DNA of 6,344 nt from Actinomycetes bacterium. Lineage in GTDB: Bacteria; Actinomycetota; Actinomycetes; Mycobacteriales; Micromonosporaceae. The translations under genes and the position numbers were made by a program. The stretch lies in contig JAJYSW010000196.1 in the NCBI GenBank assembly GCA_021793335.1, positions 1 to 6,344 on the forward strand. The letters are read 5' to 3'. Shown in pieces: positions 5,913 to 6,344 of the stretch. The number at the start of each line of letters is the position of its first letter. Position 1 is the stretch's first letter. The notes beneath the pieces are model-generated. The model was not told the origin of the DNA. It did not search any database and saw only the letters and a list, made by a program, of their open reading frames with translations.

Positions 5913-5972
5913 TTGGCGGTGCCGGAGAGGACACCGGCACAGTTCGGCCATGGAATCCTCGCACATCCCCGT

Positions 5973-5989
5973 TCCACCACTATGGTGGA
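5973..5989. promoter_or_regulatory. Operator-like palindrome TCCACCA-CTA-TGGTGGA
   Basis: A perfect 7-3-7 inverted repeat, the size and symmetry typical of a site for a dimeric repressor. It lies about 160 bp upstream of the VOC gene and about 90 bp upstream of the weak promoter proposed there. No protein in the window can be assigned to it. Confidence 0.35.
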
Positions 5990-6076
5990 TTTCCGTGCGA
6001 ACGTGCAGGGCCGCGGACATCGGCCGTTCGGGCACCCGGGTCGCGGCCCCTTCTTCACCGCCGCCTCATAAACCGC

Positions 6077-6105
6077 TTGCAATTTACCACCACCTGCCGC
6101 ACACT
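6077..6105 (+). promoter_or_regulatory. Weak candidate promoter for the VOC gene
   Basis: TTGCAA (6077-6082) and CACACT (6100-6105) are 17 bp apart, in the most A+T-rich part of the spacer and about 40 bp before the start codon. Both match the consensus only in part. TTGCAA recurs at 6114-6119. Confidence 0.25.
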
Positions 6106-6146
6106 CAAGGTGATTGCAACCAGCAACCACCATGAAGGAGTGGACG

Positions 6147-6344
6147 ATGTTCACCCGCTTGCTCGCCAACTGCGCCGTCTCCGATGCTGCGCGCGCCGAA
6201 GACTGGTACACCCTGCTGTTCGCCCGCGAGCCCGACACGAGGCCGATGGGGAGCCTGCTCGAATGGCATTTGACGGACACGTTCGGCGTCCAAACCTGGG
6301 TCGATCCCGAACGGGCCGGGCACTCGACCATCGTGGTCGCGGTG
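6147..6344 (+). CDS. VOC-family (glyoxalase/bleomycin resistance-like) protein, N-terminal part
   Basis: The first 66 codons are present and the gene runs past the window end. The opening M-F-T-R-L-L-A-N-C-A-V-S-D is a first beta strand, followed by a helix and the VOC-typical W-Y-T-L-L-F-A-R-E-P-D (20-30). Next comes P-M-G-S-L-L-E-W (33-40), then G-V-Q-T-W-V-D-P-E-R-A-G-H-S (47-60), which leads into a strand T-I-V-V-A-V. This is the beta-alpha-beta-beta-beta layout of vicinal oxygen chelate proteins, which include glyoxalase I, dioxygenases and drug-binding resistance proteins. Substrate and metal ligands cannot be judged from half a module or so. The ATG at 6147 is chosen because AAGGAG (6135-6140) lies 6 nt before it. 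The in-frame ATG at 6132 has no ribosome binding site. It follows a WYL regulator in the same direction but is separated by a 410-bp spacer and a hairpin, so it is probably its own transcription unit. Confidence 0.8.
   Translation, partial: MFTRLLANCAVSDAARAEDWYTLLFAREPDTRPMGSLLEWHLTDTFGVQTWVDPERAGHSTIVVAV

Larger units (their letters stand above)
5737..6146. other. Long non-coding spacer before the VOC gene
   Basis: About 410 bp without a supportable gene: open frames on both strands here have no ribosome binding site, no family resemblance and a skewed residue mix. It contains the hairpin and repeats listed separately, a 7-bp stem GTGCCGG/CCGGCAC (5919-5925/5934-5940), and an A+T-richer section at about 6066-6090 that is the likeliest promoter area for the downstream gene. 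Confidence 0.55.

Noticed and set aside
4696..5964. 422-codon minus-strand frame opposite the WYL gene
   Set aside because: It is a shadow of the WYL gene and spacer. There are no motifs, and it would run through the divergent promoter region.
5776..6135. 119-codon frame in the spacer before the VOC gene
   Set aside because: No ribosome binding site and no family resemblance, and it runs through the palindromes. The opposite-strand frames are no better.
1..6344. CRISPR array, tRNA, rRNA or riboswitch
   Set aside because: No regularly spaced repeats with unique spacers, no cloverleaf-like T-arm sequence and no conserved riboswitch core were seen. The GCGTCCCG copies are unevenly spaced and partly inverted, unlike a CRISPR.

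Overview
The window is high-GC DNA, except for an AT-richer patch at about 40-140. The start codon usage, GC-rich third positions, apparent leaderless genes and gene families point to an actinomycete, Streptomyces- or Nocardiopsis-like. The genus is inferred, since there is no rRNA or other marker gene to fix it.

Left edge (1-121): the 5' end of an insertion sequence, read on the minus strand. The first 14 codons of an IS5/IS4-type transposase run off the window edge. They are preceded by a 61-nt hairpin that buries the transposase ribosome binding site, and a probable element end abuts a CTAG that could be the target site. Next to it (122-782) is non-coding, decayed DNA, which holds what looks like the last ~62 codons of a membrane transporter on the minus strand (414-602).

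Centre-left (783-2260): a two-gene plus-strand operon with an ATGA overlap. The first gene encodes an AraC-type HTH protein fused to a DinB-like domain. The second encodes a RibD-C/dihydrofolate-reductase-like protein. The first gene appears to be leaderless. A 200-bp convergent gap with GC-rich hairpins (2261-2461) follows.

Centre-right (2462-5736): a short UvrA paralogue on the minus strand (745 aa, no UvrB-binding domain), divergent from a WYL-domain regulator on the plus strand. Only 62 bp separate them, and this gap contains a small inverted repeat and -10-like elements for both directions. The WYL protein is the natural candidate to control the UvrA paralogue and itself.

Right edge (5737-6344): about 410 bp of non-coding DNA packed with palindromes, including five copies of the 8-mer GCGTCCCG (three direct, two inverted) within 160 bp. 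It leads into the first 66 codons of a VOC (glyoxalase/bleomycin-resistance-like) protein cut by the window end.

Together the genes look like an accessory stress or antibiotic-tolerance patch beside an insertion sequence: transporter remnant, DinB- and DHFR-like enzymes, UvrA-type ABC ATPase, WYL regulator and VOC protein. No family here is new. The points most worth a second look are the hairpin over the transposase start, the compact divergent uvrA-like/WYL promoter region, and the GCGTCCCG repeat cluster.
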